From Cyclobacteriaceae bacterium (GTDB taxonomy: Bacteria; Bacteroidota; Bacteroidia; Cytophagales; Cyclobacteriaceae): a DNA stretch of 64,000 nucleotides. This document shows positions 7,738-17,225 of the stretch, piece by piece. The stretch spans positions 1 through 64,000 of the forward strand of contig JAGQYK010000014.1 of the NCBI GenBank assembly GCA_020436125.1. Reading direction: 5' to 3'. The position numbers and the translations under genes were made by a program. Position 1 is the stretch's first letter, and each line of letters begins with the position of its first letter. The notes under the pieces were generated by a model. It saw only the letters and a program-made list of their open reading frames with translations. It ran no database searches and had not been told where the DNA came from.

Positions 7738-9975
7738 CTACATGTTAAACCAATAAGTAAGTTTTACAACGATTGACCTTGTTTTGGGATTAAAATTTTG
7801 CTGCGGCATATCAAAGTCATAAAAGTAATTATCAGTGTATACAATAAATAAATCTGATACCGGCTTAAACCTCCACTGGAACCTTGAATTGATATTGATA
7901 TTGCTAAACTGACTATTGTATTGAAAAAACGTGGTAAAGAAAACGGTTCGTGATAAGGTGAGGTCTACCCGGGGGCTTATTAGATAAATATCAGCCGACT
8001 GATAAGGTGCCGGCAACTCAATCTTATTATAATTCATATCCAAAGACAAAACACCATAAGGCTGAATTCGGTAATTCACCTTAGCTTGAACACCATTACG
8101 GGTACCATTAAAGTATTCACCTGTAACCATCTTTAATTCGTAATTAAAGAGCTTTCTAGGATCAGATTTAAAATTGAATTCAAGATTCGTATAGCGATAG
8201 TCTGTGGAGTCAGGTAATGGAACGGCCATCAATTCTTCAGGTGATCTGGTTGGATCAAACTCAGCAAATAAATAGGTATATGTCCTTTTACCGCCTACAC
8301 TCAAATTGGCATTATTCTGAAAGTTTACGGAGTAACCAAATGTTTGCTCATTATCTGAATAACCAAATACATCATCCCAGATAAAAACCATATCGAAAGT
8401 AGGACCATGATTAATTATTGTTTTAGAATCGGGAAAAAATCTAAACTCCCCAGATGGAGAGAACCTCTTATAGCCAGTGCGTGGTAAATACCCTACTGCT
8501 GGGGCATATCCCTTTCCAAATATCTGCTGCCACCAACTGAAACTAATTTGTCTTGAATTATATACTACTGAAGACCCGTACGAAAAGGGTGCATCTACTT
8601 TGTTTGGGGTAAACTGACGGTGATAGAAATGAGTTCCTGTTACTCTATTGTTTAGAAAACTATAGTTATAATCCAGACCCAGCACCCGGTTATAATCATA
8701 ACCCTCTAACCTAAAATCAGAAGAGTCAGTACTAAAGCGTTGTCTATTAACAAAAATGGCCCTGATGTTTGAGTTTGAACCAATTCTTCTTTGCGCAGTG
8801 GCAACAGTATAATCAAGCTTAGGAACATTAATTTCGTTAATTGCCTCAGTTTGCATGTGAAGCAATCCAATTCTATAGTTCTTATTCAAATTTCCGCTTA
8901 ATCGAGCTCCAAAATTGATCCTGTTTTGAACGTTTGAGCCTGTTAATTCATCTCTGGCCACTCCAATTCTTCGAGTAAAGAAAGGCCTACCAAATGGATG
9001 TCCATACGATGAGAACAAGTCAGCATTTTCCAGAAAAAATTGCCTTCGTTCAGGAAAAAATATTTCAAATCGATCAAGGTTAGTTACTTGTTGATCTACT
9101 TCCACTTGCGAAAAATCCGGATTTATGGTCAAGTCAAGATTGAGTGATGAAGTAACGGCAATCTTTGCGTCTCCACCTACCTGAAAATCGCTTTTGGATG
9201 GGGTTTCGTTAACAAAGTCTTTACTTCCTTTCGTAGCCAGATAAGGAATTAACGAAATGTTTGTTTTAGGAGATATTGGAGGTTCGTCCCAAAACATTTC
9301 TCCTGTATAATTCAGGTTACCAAGTTCAAATTGCCTGGGGGTCCAAGGCCAAACCGAGCGTTCATTTTCCTTACTGTCTTGCCTGTACAATTTTACATTC
9401 CAGGCTTTAGCTCCGGATTTAAACCTCAATGTCTTGAATGGAATTGCAATCTCCGCGGTCCATTTCCCCTCTTCAATTTTGGCCTCGCCATACCATTTAT
9501 TGTCCCATGATAAATCCAGGTCATCCCCTCTTAAATAACCATTTGAAATTAACCCTTCCCTTTGTACTCCTGCAGGGCTTAATCCAAAAAAGAAACCATT
9601 CGTAACGTCCTGAAAAGGATCCACAATGATAGCCAATCCATCCAATCCCGGACCACGGAAATCCCTGCGAAGCGAAGATATTACATAATCTCCAGGGGTA
9701 TTATCATAGGCAATTGCAGAAACATAGAGAAAGTTCTCATCATAAGTTAGTCTGAATTCAGTCCTCACCCGTGAAACTGAAGTGTCGTATGGAAATTGCT
9801 GCATCAATTCATCCATCAATTCTGCTTTTCCCCACGCCTCCTCATCCAAAACACCATCTAAAACAATCTTATCAGATGTTTTATATATAACAAAACTGGG
9901 GCGTTTTTTAGAGTTTTGAGCAAAAGCAACTACGCTGTAGGCTAAGAAGAAAGCGAGAATATAAAATCGAGACAT
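7738..9975 (-). CDS. DUF5916 outer-membrane protein with CBM9-like domain
   Basis: 745 residues from the ATG at 9975; the frame stays open to 10023 but the signal peptide MSRFYILAFFLAYSVVAFAQ starts at 9975. The N-terminal ~200 residues look like a carbohydrate-binding family 9-like domain (LDGVLDEEAWGKAE, LYVSAIAYDN, TAEIAIPFKTLRF). The rest is the DUF5916 region (NPDFSQVEVDQQVTNLDRFEIFFPERRQFFLEN), which reads as an outer-membrane beta-barrel with many alternating aromatic strands, and it ends with KLTYWFNM. DUF5916 proteins are common in Bacteroidota; their substrate is not established. It lies 1 bp upstream of the LOG gene. Confidence 0.88.
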   Translation of the reverse strand: MSRFYILAFFLAYSVVAFAQNSKKRPSFVIYKTSDKIVLDGVLDEEAWGKAELMDELMQQFPYDTSVSRVRTEFRLTYDENFLYVSAIAYDNTPGDYVISSLRRDFRGPGLDGLAIIVDPFQDVTNGFFFGLSPAGVQREGLISNGYLRGDDLDLSWDNKWYGEAKIEEGKWTAEIAIPFKTLRFKSGAKAWNVKLYRQDSKENERSVWPWTPRQFELGNLNYTGEMFWDEPPISPKTNISLIPYLATKGSKDFVNETPSKSDFQVGGDAKIAVTSSLNLDLTINPDFSQVEVDQQVTNLDRFEIFFPERRQFFLENADLFSSYGHPFGRPFFTRRIGVARDELTGSNVQNRINFGARLSGNLNKNYRIGLLHMQTEAINEINVPKLDYTVATAQRRIGSNSNIRAIFVNRQRFSTDSSDFRLEGYDYNRVLGLDYNYSFLNNRVTGTHFYHRQFTPNKVDAPFSYGSSVVYNSRQISFSWWQQIFGKGYAPAVGYLPRTGYKRFSPSGEFRFFPDSKTIINHGPTFDMVFIWDDVFGYSDNEQTFGYSVNFQNNANLSVGGKRTYTYLFAEFDPTRSPEELMAVPLPDSTDYRYTNLEFNFKSDPRKLFNYELKMVTGEYFNGTRNGVQAKVNYRIQPYGVLSLDMNYNKIELPAPYQSADIYLISPRVDLTLSRTVFFTTFFQYNSQFSNININSRFQWRFKPVSDLFIVYTDNYFYDFDMPQQNFNPKTRSIVVKLTYWFNM

Positions 9976-10085
9976 ATTAAAAGGCAAAATATCCGCGTAG
10001 ATACAAAAATTATCAGAAGTCATTCAGAAAAAACATGATGGATGGTGTCAAAGCTGATACTTCAAAGAGACAATGTGTCAAATCT

Positions 10086-11396
10086 TTAAAATATGGCTCC
10101 GGCAATTGTAGCAGTCATCATAGTGGCCAAGGTAGCTGCAACCATGGCACGCAAACCCATTTTAGAAATGTCTCCTTGTCTATTTGGTGCCATACCTCCA
10201 ATTCCACCAATTTGAATAGCTATGGAACTGAAATTGGCAAAGCCGCAAAGCGCATAAGTAGCAATGCGAATAGACTTCTCACTCAACATCCCAGCCTGTT
10301 TCATTTCAGCAAGATCCAAATATGCCACAAACTCATTAATAACAACTTTCTGACCTAAAAGACTACCAACTTGTATAGTATCGCCCCATTCTACACCCAT
10401 AGCAAACGCAAATACCCGGAAAATCTGACCTAAGATATATTGTAGGGAGAAACCATCGAACGCACCTCCGGTACTTGTCACCACAAAATCATTGAGGCCG
10501 GTTACCGCCCCTATTCCATCTACCAAAATCCAATTGATAGCGTAAATCACCGCAATAAATGCCAGTAACATGGCACCAATATTCAATGCCAGCTTTAGTC
10601 CATCCGATGCTCCTGTTGCCAGTGAATCAATAAAATTGGCTCCCATCTGATCTTTATTAACGTTCAATTGATGATCCACCTTAGACTTTTCATCTTCTGG
10701 CATGAAGATTTTGGCCAACACTATGGCAGCCGGAGCATTCATAATTGAAGCACTCAAAAGATAGCTGGCAAATTTAGCTTGCTCTACTGGGTCTCCTCCA
10801 CCTAAAAATGAAACGTAGGCGCCCAAAACACTTCCTGCTATGGTCGCCATTCCTCCTACCATTAAGCAATGCAGTTCAGAGGAAGTCATTCGAGCGATAA
10901 ATGGCTTCACCAAAAGAGGAGCCTCTGTTTGACCCATTAAAACGTTGGCTGCGGCTGATAAACTCTCAGACCCAGACAATCGCATTGACCGCGCCATTAC
11001 CCATGCGAATCCAAATACTATTTTTTGGAGAACACCAAGATAATATAGCCCTGCAGATACTGCGGAAAAGAAAATAACTGTGGGGAGTGCCTGAAAAGCA
11101 AAAAGAAAGCCGAGGCTATGCTTCACACCAGGCTCATTAGTGCTATTTTTTGCCAGGTCACCATAAAGAAACTCTGCGCCTTTTTGCGCAAAGCTTAAGA
11201 AGACGACAAACTTGCTACTGAGATAGAGGAAAGCCTGCTGAGCGACTTCTACTTTACCAATAATTAAACCAATTGAAATCTGTAGTAATAGTCCCACTCC
11301 TACCAATCGCCAGTCAATGGTTTTGCGATTGTTGGACAAAAGGAAAGCAATCGCTATGATAAAAAACAATCCAGCGAAGCCTCTGATATAATCCAT
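10086..11396 (-). CDS. Concentrative nucleoside transporter (NupC/CNT family)
   Basis: Inner-membrane symporter that imports nucleosides with H+ or Na+. 436 residues with about ten hydrophobic segments. Family hallmarks seen: SESLSAAANVLMGQTEAPLLVKPF (the helical-hairpin and substrate region), TIAGSVLGAYVSFLGG, and LCGFANFSSIAIQIGGIGGMAPNR near the C-terminus. The start ATG is at 11396. The bifunctional nuclease gene lies 18 bp upstream on the same strand, so an operon is possible, with no obvious functional link. Confidence 0.93.
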   Translation of the reverse strand: MDYIRGFAGLFFIIAIAFLLSNNRKTIDWRLVGVGLLLQISIGLIIGKVEVAQQAFLYLSSKFVVFLSFAQKGAEFLYGDLAKNSTNEPGVKHSLGFLFAFQALPTVIFFSAVSAGLYYLGVLQKIVFGFAWVMARSMRLSGSESLSAAANVLMGQTEAPLLVKPFIARMTSSELHCLMVGGMATIAGSVLGAYVSFLGGGDPVEQAKFASYLLSASIMNAPAAIVLAKIFMPEDEKSKVDHQLNVNKDQMGANFIDSLATGASDGLKLALNIGAMLLAFIAVIYAINWILVDGIGAVTGLNDFVVTSTGGAFDGFSLQYILGQIFRVFAFAMGVEWGDTIQVGSLLGQKVVINEFVAYLDLAEMKQAGMLSEKSIRIATYALCGFANFSSIAIQIGGIGGMAPNRQGDISKMGLRAMVAATLATMMTATIAGAIF

Positions 11397-11414
11397 TACG
11401 TACTGGGTTGGAGA

Positions 11415-12014
11415 CTAGTTGCGCTTACTTAACTCATCTCTTATTTTGGCTGCACGCTCGTAGTCTTCTTTATCGATGGCTTCCTTCAAGAGTTCGTTCA
11501 GCTTATCAACTGAATAGTTCTTAAAGTCATCCCCTTTCTTTTCTTTCTTTACGCGAACTTTGGTTTCTTTAACCGGCTCTACCTTCTCCTCCTCATCCTC
11601 TTCATCCGTCAACACAATACCTGCTTCAGCTAAAATGTTTTCGAAAGTATAAATAGGTGAGTCAAACCTTAAACCAATTGCAATGGCATCAGATGGTCTG
11701 GCATCGATCTCGTGCTTTTTAAGTCCATCTGTACAAACAATTTTGGCAAAGAAAACACCCTCTTTTAAATCGGAAATTACAATCTCCTCAACATGGAAGT
11801 TGAAGCTATTGGCGAATGACTTGAATAAGTCATGCGTCATGGGGCGGTTAGGGATGATTTTTTCTATTTCTATGGCAATAGCCTGCGCCTCAAACATGCC
11901 AATTATTATCGGCAATCTTCTATTCCCTTCAGTTTCTCCCAGCACTAATGCAAATGATCCGGTTTGTGATTGACTTGAGGAAAGACCTAATATTTCAAGT
12001 TTAATTTTCTTCAA
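11415..12014 (-). CDS. Bifunctional nuclease (BFN/DUF151) with C-terminal UVR motif
   Basis: 199 residues. Residues 1 to about 135 form the BFN/DUF151 domain (LEILGLSSSQSQTGSFALVLGE, RRLPIIIGMFEAQAIAIEIE, DARPSDAIAIGLRF), a fold with reported DNase/RNase activity in plant and some bacterial members. A charged linker follows, then a UvrB/UvrC-type helical hairpin (LNELLKEAIDKEDYERAAKIRDEL). The start is TTG at 12014 (KKIKLEIL follows); no in-frame ATG exists close by, so a rare start codon is needed. This domain pair is common in Bacteroidota; the UVR motif suggests docking to a partner. Confidence 0.88.
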   Translation of the reverse strand: MKKIKLEILGLSSSQSQTGSFALVLGETEGNRRLPIIIGMFEAQAIAIEIEKIIPNRPMTHDLFKSFANSFNFHVEEIVISDLKEGVFFAKIVCTDGLKKHEIDARPSDAIAIGLRFDSPIYTFENILAEAGIVLTDEEDEEEKVEPVKETKVRVKKEKKGDDFKNYSVDKLNELLKEAIDKEDYERAAKIRDELSKRN

Positions 12015-12092
12015 AACTTCGGCTGCTCTAGAATCGAAATTAAATAAATAATGATAAACCCATCAACTTTAAAAAAATAAGTTGACATTAAT

Positions 12093-13046
12093 TTACTTAG
12101 CAGCTTTTAGTGCCTCTGTCAACTTGGGTACTACTGTAAATGCATCCCCTACAATTCCATAATCCGCTGCCTTGAAGAAGGGAGCCTCCGGGTCTTTATT
12201 AATAACAACTATGTATTTTGATGAATTAACCCCTGCCAAATGCTGAATAGCGCCTGAAATACCAATTGCCACATATAATTGAGGAGCTACTTTTACACCT
12301 GTCTGACCCACGTGCTCGTGGTGAGGCCTCCAGCCAATATCAGATACGGGCTTACTGCAACCAGTGGCTGCTCCAAGCGTCTTGGCCAGCTCCTCCAACA
12401 TACCCCAGTGCTCTGGTCCTTTCATTCCCCTTCCGCCAGAAACAACAATTTCAGCTTCAGGTAACAAGATATCCCCAGTTGCCTTTTCGGTAGCTGTAAT
12501 CTTGGTCTCAAAATCTGCATCAGAGAGGTTAGCAGCAAAGTCAACAACTTCTGCGCTGCCTCCAATCTCTTTAAGCTCAACAGCATTTTTGCGGATACCA
12601 ATTACTCTTTTAGCATTCTTCATTTCTACCAAAGCAAAAGCTTTACCAGTGTAAATACTTTGCCTCACCACAAAACCCGAAGACGTATCAGGAAGAGCAA
12701 CTACATTAGACGCGAGACTGGCTCCGATTTTTGTAGCTACACTGGCTGCTACCGGTGTACCTAGTGAAGAATTGGCCAGTACCAATATATCCGCACCTTC
12801 TGCTTCCATTATTTGTGTAAGCACTGATGCATACGCCTTAATAACACCTTGATTCAACCTCTCATCAGCTACAGAAAGTACTTTAGATGCTCCAAATTTA
12901 CCGATGCCTTCCAACTCCGATTTATCAATAGCACCTAATGCAATTGCTGTCACTTTATCTCCCATAGCATGGGCATACGCCACTGCTTCAAGTGAGGTCT
13001 TTTTTATTTTGCCTTCTGCGCTTTCTACAAAAACTAATATTGCCAT
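12093..13046 (-). CDS. etfA: Electron transfer flavoprotein, alpha subunit
   Basis: FAD-carrying subunit of the ETF heterodimer that takes electrons from acyl-CoA and other dehydrogenases. 317 residues. The N-terminal nucleotide-like domain is followed by the C-terminal FAD domain with VSGGRGMKG, HHEHVGQTGVKVAPQLYVAIGISGAIQHLAG and INKDPEAPFFKAADYGIVGD, all canonical. It lies 19 bp downstream of etfB and is surely co-transcribed with it. Confidence 0.97.
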   Translation of the reverse strand: MAILVFVESAEGKIKKTSLEAVAYAHAMGDKVTAIALGAIDKSELEGIGKFGASKVLSVADERLNQGVIKAYASVLTQIMEAEGADILVLANSSLGTPVAASVATKIGASLASNVVALPDTSSGFVVRQSIYTGKAFALVEMKNAKRVIGIRKNAVELKEIGGSAEVVDFAANLSDADFETKITATEKATGDILLPEAEIVVSGGRGMKGPEHWGMLEELAKTLGAATGCSKPVSDIGWRPHHEHVGQTGVKVAPQLYVAIGISGAIQHLAGVNSSKYIVVINKDPEAPFFKAADYGIVGDAFTVVPKLTEALKAAK

Positions 13047-13065
13047 AATTTTCCTAATTCAAATG

Positions 13066-13797
13066 TTATAAAACCTTTGCCTCGTTTTTCAAAAGGCTCA
13101 CCAATTCACCTACATTATCTTCACTAATCATTTTCACAGCTCCTTTCGGTGGAGGCAGCTCATATTTCTGAAAAACAACGGCCGCTTCTACCTCTTTCGG
13201 CTCAACTACATTTAAGGGCTTAGTTCTAGCTGACATAATTCCTCGCATATTGGGAATCTTCCACTCTGCAATAGGTTCCTGACATCCTGCAATCAGTGGC
13301 AATGACGCTTCCAACGACTCCTTACCCCCTTCAATTTCGCGCTGCATCTTTACAGTCGTGCCTTCGATATCCAGTTTCATTACTGGAGACACCGATGGCA
13401 ATCCGAGTAATTCACCCACCATACTGTGAACCACACCACTATTATAGTCAATAGATTCCCTACCCATCAAAATCAAATCATATCCCTTTGCATGCTCAGC
13501 AATTTGTCTGGCCACAAAATTTGAATCCGTAGGCTGCGCATTAATGCGAATAGCATCATCAGCTCCGATAGCCAGCGCTTTACGAATAGTAGGCTCCGTT
13601 TCGGCCAGACCCACATTTAATACGGTCACTGTAGCGCCCAAGGATTCCTTCAATTCTATAGCCCTTGCCAGGGCATAGTCATCATATGGACCTATTATAT
13701 ATTGCACCCCTGTAGTATCAAATTTTGTGTTATTCTCCACAAAATTGATTTTAGAAGTTGTATCGGGTACGTGGCTAATGCAAACTAGAATCTTCAT
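13066..13797 (-). CDS. etfB: Electron transfer flavoprotein, beta subunit
   Basis: AMP-binding partner of EtfA, 243 residues. Seen: CISHVPDTTSKINF at the N-terminus, IGPYDDYALARAIELKE, GADDAIRINA, and the signature VHSMVGELLGLPSVSPVMKLD. First gene of the etfB-etfA pair; the upstream gene (TPR protein) is divergent, so the promoter must lie in 13798-13903, where no clean TAnnTTTG box was recognised. Confidence 0.97.
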   Translation of the reverse strand: MKILVCISHVPDTTSKINFVENNTKFDTTGVQYIIGPYDDYALARAIELKESLGATVTVLNVGLAETEPTIRKALAIGADDAIRINAQPTDSNFVARQIAEHAKGYDLILMGRESIDYNSGVVHSMVGELLGLPSVSPVMKLDIEGTTVKMQREIEGGKESLEASLPLIAGCQEPIAEWKIPNMRGIMSARTKPLNVVEPKEVEAAVVFQKYELPPPKGAVKMISEDNVGELVSLLKNEAKVL

Positions 13798-13903
13798 ACT
13801 ATACCAACAAAATGATTATCAAAACGTTAAGCAAATCATACTAAATTGCGCTCAAGATAGTGCATAAAATGCGAAAATCGGAACCCTCAGCTTGAAAAAC
13901 TAA

Positions 13904-14215
13904 ATGAACACGGAACGGATAAAATTATTGGAAAAGTTTATTGCCGAGGACCCGGATGACGCCTTCAGCAGGTACGCTTTGGCACTTGAATTAAGTAATG
14001 ATGACCCTAACAAAGCCGTTACTATCCTATTGGCATTGATAAAAGATAATCCGCAATATGTACCAACCTACTATCAGGTTGGCTTATTACTATTGGATCA
14101 AAATAGGCTGGAGGAAGCAAAAATAATTTTAGAACAGGGAATTAAGACAGCAAGACTTCAAAATGAACACAAGGCGGCAACCGAACTAAAACAATTGTTC
14201 GAAGAATTAGATTGA
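13904..14215 (+). CDS. Small tetratricopeptide-repeat protein
   Basis: 103 residues, no signal peptide. Seen: two to three TPR helix pairs (DPDDAFSRYALALELSNDDPN, NPQYVPTYYQVGLLLLDQNR, EAKIILEQGIKTA). A protein-interaction scaffold of unknown partner. The gene is divergent from etfB and stands alone. Confidence 0.8.
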   Translation: MNTERIKLLEKFIAEDPDDAFSRYALALELSNDDPNKAVTILLALIKDNPQYVPTYYQVGLLLLDQNRLEEAKIILEQGIKTARLQNEHKAATELKQLFEELD

Positions 14216-14364
14216 TAAACTACAAAAGTGTAGAAACATATAAATAAGTGTGGAATTGATTACACAATGTTTGTAGTACACTCTTCCAATCCATAATAGA
14301 ATCAAGCATAATTCATCTGGCAAGCTTTTGGTGTTGTTAGTAGAGAACTAAACAACATTGAATT

Positions 14365-15330
14365 ATGATTTCTAAAGTAATAAGCCTTTCAAAAATTCTT
14401 TTACTGTTTGTTGCAGTATTTGCTATTCAATCATGTAATGACAATGATGACCCTTCTGCCGGAATGGGTGAAGTAGAATTTGAGATTACAGATGCGCCTT
14501 CCGATGACGCGACAGTAAAGGGTGTATTCGTTACGGTCAGTGACATCAAAGTGGATGGGGAATCTGTTGGACTAGCTCAAAAACAAACAATTGATCTGAC
14601 CGCCTACAGCGAAGGTCAAACCAAACTTTTGGGGACCTCACAATTAGACGCCAAAACATACAGTTCAATCACACTTGTTTTGGATAATGAAAGCGATGCA
14701 ACTGGTAACGCGCCAGGCAACTATCTTTTGACTACAGATGATACTAAATACGAATTAACTGGAACAACCACAGGAACAACTGAAATCGTACTCAATAAAT
14801 CAATAGATGTAGCTGCCAACACGTCAAACACAATTATTATGGATTTTGATTTACGCAAATCCATTCAACGTTCTTCCAATGCGAATGTTAAATATCAGTT
14901 TGTTAATTCAAACGAATTGAATCTTGCTGTACGTGTAATAACAAAAAGTAAAGCAGGATCAATCAAAGGAACCTATCAGGAATCATTCGCAACTAATGCT
15001 GACAAGGTGATCGTGTACGCCTATCATAAAGGAGAATTCAATCAGTCGACAGAAACTATACCAGATGGCAACGGTAGGTTATTTAAAAATGCGGTTACTA
15101 GTGCCGTTGTTAAAGGTGGACTTACTGATTCTTATGAGTTGCATTTCCTTGAAGCGGGAGAATATGAAATTACGTTTGCTGCATACAACCAAAATGCCAC
15201 AACCAATCAGTATGAACTCAACACCATGCTTGATGCAGAGATTTTGATCAGTGGAAGTACAGCTAACTTTATAACCGTTGGTGCCAGCTCCAGCACATCA
15301 ATATCGGCTAACATTATAGGATTGTTATAA
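14365..15330 (+). CDS. DUF4382 domain lipoprotein
   Basis: 321 residues. The signal peptide ends in FAIQSC, with Cys at about residue 24 followed by NDNDD, the acidic sort of sequence that marks surface-exposed lipoproteins in Bacteroidota. Residues ~35-180 match the DUF4382 pattern (EFEITDAPSDDATVKGVFVTVSDIKV, SSITLVLDNE). The C-terminal part resembles a carboxypeptidase-regulatory-like beta-sandwich. Function unknown; probably cell-surface. It is followed by a strong bidirectional terminator. Confidence 0.85.
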   Translation: MISKVISLSKILLLFVAVFAIQSCNDNDDPSAGMGEVEFEITDAPSDDATVKGVFVTVSDIKVDGESVGLAQKQTIDLTAYSEGQTKLLGTSQLDAKTYSSITLVLDNESDATGNAPGNYLLTTDDTKYELTGTTTGTTEIVLNKSIDVAANTSNTIIMDFDLRKSIQRSSNANVKYQFVNSNELNLAVRVITKSKAGSIKGTYQESFATNADKVIVYAYHKGEFNQSTETIPDGNGRLFKNAVTSAVVKGGLTDSYELHFLEAGEYEITFAAYNQNATTNQYELNTMLDAEILISGSTANFITVGASSSTSISANIIGLL

Positions 15331-15337
15331 ACTCATT

Positions 15338-15386
15338 AAGAAAGTATAGTGAAGTACTTTCACTATACTTTCTTGAGTTTTTTTAA
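15338..15386. terminator. Bidirectional intrinsic terminator
   Basis: A perfect 14-bp stem (AAGAAAGTATAGTG with CACTATACTTTCTT) around a 9-nt loop, followed on the plus strand by GAGTTTTTTT. It ends the DUF4382 transcript. Confidence 0.85.
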
Positions 15387-15492
15387 ACTATTTTAACAAT
15401 AAGTGTGTTATTATAACAGAGCGGGTAAAAAATTCGAATCATAGCTGATCAATTTTTTCAATAGCACATCATTTTTCCGCTTGTTTGGATTG

Positions 15493-15509
15493 TCCTGAAA
15501 ACTTCAGGA
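15493..15509 (+). promoter_or_regulatory. Short inverted repeat in the ytxH leader
   Basis: TCCTGAA-AAC-TTCAGGA, a 7-bp perfect stem with a 3-nt loop, 26 bp before the YtxH start codon. It could be an operator or an mRNA hairpin. The rest of 15387-15534 holds no gene that I can see. Confidence 0.4.
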
Positions 15510-15534
15510 ACGTAAAATTTAAATTTTTAATATC

Positions 15535-15798
15535 ATGAATACCAACACAAAAGTTATCGGGGGAGTTATTTTAGGAGCTGCAATTGGAGCCGCAACAGGA
15601 TTGATGCTGGCACCAAGGAGCGGACGCAAAACCCGCAAGAAATTAAAGGCAGAATCTAAACGACTTGCCAATGAGCTTATCGAAAAAGCTAACGAGTCTT
15701 TAGACTCAGCAAAGAAAGCATACAATCAAAAGGTGGATGAGTATACTAAGAATGGAAAGTCTTCAATAGACCATCTCACCGAGTCGATTAAGGTCTAA
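15535..15798 (+). CDS. YtxH domain protein
   Basis: 87 residues: one N-terminal glycine-rich membrane segment (VIGGVILGAAIGAATGLMLAPRSG) and a lysine- and alanine-rich amphipathic helix behind it. This is the standard YtxH layout: a small membrane-anchored protein linked to general stress in Bacillus. No enzyme motif. Its neighbour is a CsbD-like gene, another general-stress family, 45 bp downstream on the same strand. Confidence 0.85.
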   Translation: MNTNTKVIGGVILGAAIGAATGLMLAPRSGRKTRKKLKAESKRLANELIEKANESLDSAKKAYNQKVDEYTKNGKSSIDHLTESIKV

Positions 15799-15843
15799 CC
15801 CTAAATCAGGATACTTTTTTTAAATAAGAACGTAAACATTATC

Positions 15844-16089
15844 ATGCAACATAAGGAAAAAGAACATATAGAAAATAAGAAGGAAGCAGAGGAGTCAGAT
15901 TTAAAATTGGGAACCAATTGGAACAATCTTAGTGGAAGGATTAAAAAAGAGTTTCCTAATGTTTCAAATAGTGATCTTCAATTTATGTCACGAGGTGAAA
16001 ATGAATTAATCGGGCGATTACAAATTAAGTCAGGCAAAACCAAATCTCAAATCAGGGAATGGGTGCGAAGTACTGCGAAAATTATGTAG
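15844..16089 (+). CDS. CsbD-like stress protein
   Basis: 81 residues. The core NWNNLSGRIKKEFPNVSNSDLQFMSRGENELIGRLQIK follows the CsbD pattern (W..l.GkiKe.w..lt..Dl....g..d.l.G.iq). It is small, hydrophilic and cytoplasmic; the biochemical role of the family is unknown, and it is induced by sigma-B stress in Bacillus. Probably in an operon with the YtxH gene, ending at the terminator at 16115. Confidence 0.75.
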   Translation: MQHKEKEHIENKKEAEESDLKLGTNWNNLSGRIKKEFPNVSNSDLQFMSRGENELIGRLQIKSGKTKSQIREWVRSTAKIM

Positions 16090-16114
16090 TATTAGAGGAA
16101 ATGATTCGAAACAT

Positions 16115-16147
16115 AAAGCCACGTAGAAGCGTGGCTTTCGTTTTTTT
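16115..16147 (+). terminator. Intrinsic terminator after the YtxH/CsbD genes
   Basis: AAAGCCACG-TAGAAG-CGTGGCTTT, a perfect 9-bp stem, then CG and seven T. The convergent alcohol dehydrogenase-type gene ends 17 bp further on. Confidence 0.88.
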
Positions 16148-16163
16148 AATGGTATACTTTAAT

Positions 16164-17156
16164 TTAAACCTGAAATACAATCTTGCCCACTTTATTAGGT
16201 TTAGTTATGTCTGCAAAAGAAGAAGCTATTTTTGAGAATGGACGAATAGAGTCTACAACAGGAATGATCTTGTGTTGACTTACGAAAGAAAGCATTTCAT
16301 TAAATTCCGAATCATTTCCCATGGTTGACCCCTGTAATGTAAGTTGATTCCAGAACATGCGATAGAGATCTACTTTAGATGGTAGCCCATTGGTTGCTCC
16401 ATAGAACACAATTCTTCCATTTGGTCTTAAAATCTTTATATAATTATTCAACTGATCTCCACCTGCGCTATCTATGATCAAATCAAATCCACCTCTCGTT
16501 TTCCAGAGATCCTCATAATTATTCTGTCTCTTATAATTGAAAGCACCCTTCGCTCCCATTTTTAAAGCTTTTTCAATTTTTTCATCACTACCCGATGTGA
16601 TGTACACATTGGCCCCAGCAGCTTGTGCAAACAAAAAAGCAAACTGAGCCACTCCTCCACCAAATCCTGAAATTAAAACATTCATTCCCGCCCGCAAGCC
16701 ACCTCTTCTAAAGAGTGCACGATAGGCCGTAAGCCCTCCAAGTGGAAGTGTAGCCGCCTGAAGGAAATCCAAATGGAAGGGCTTATGCTGCAGTCTGTCG
16801 ATATTTACCAATAAGTATTCAGTAAAAGTACCATTGACTGGCATACCCAGTATGGTATAGTTTTTAGACTGTACCTCAGGGTCGCTTCCCCAATCAATAT
16901 TCGGGTTAATCACCACTTCCTGTCCTACCCATGCCTTATGAATGTCATCAAACACCTTCTCGACCACACCAGCACCATCCGATCCAAGAGTGACCCCGTA
17001 TTGAATACGTGGATATTTTCCTTCTCTTATCCAATCGTCTCGTCTATTAAGTGCAGCTGCCTTCATTTTCACCAAAGCCTTTCCTGTAGTAACTTCCGGA
17101 ATTGGAATATCCTTCAATTCGATCTGTCCTGGTCCTGTAAGTAAAAGCGCTTTCAT
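16164..17156 (-). CDS. Zinc-independent MDR alcohol dehydrogenase / quinone oxidoreductase
   Basis: Medium-chain dehydrogenase/reductase, 330 residues from the ATG at 17156 (MKALLLTGPG). The open frame reaches 17240, but the extra residues are not part of the fold. Seen: the GroES-like N-terminal domain with AALNRRDDWIREG and TLGSDGAGVVEKV, the cofactor motif LISGFGGGVAQFA, and DLIIDSAGGDQL. The residues that bind the structural zinc are absent and the catalytic Cys position holds Asn (ALNRRD), which fits the quinone reductase-like branch. Substrate unknown. Confidence 0.87.
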   Translation of the reverse strand: MKALLLTGPGQIELKDIPIPEVTTGKALVKMKAAALNRRDDWIREGKYPRIQYGVTLGSDGAGVVEKVFDDIHKAWVGQEVVINPNIDWGSDPEVQSKNYTILGMPVNGTFTEYLLVNIDRLQHKPFHLDFLQAATLPLGGLTAYRALFRRGGLRAGMNVLISGFGGGVAQFAFLFAQAAGANVYITSGSDEKIEKALKMGAKGAFNYKRQNNYEDLWKTRGGFDLIIDSAGGDQLNNYIKILRPNGRIVFYGATNGLPSKVDLYRMFWNQLTLQGSTMGNDSEFNEMLSFVSQHKIIPVVDSIRPFSKIASSFADITKPNKVGKIVFQV

Positions 17157-17225
17157 GTGGATTAATATACAAAGCACTTTGGATATTAAAAAATATTCAG
17201 ATTTGCCTTCCCCCTTAATATAAAG

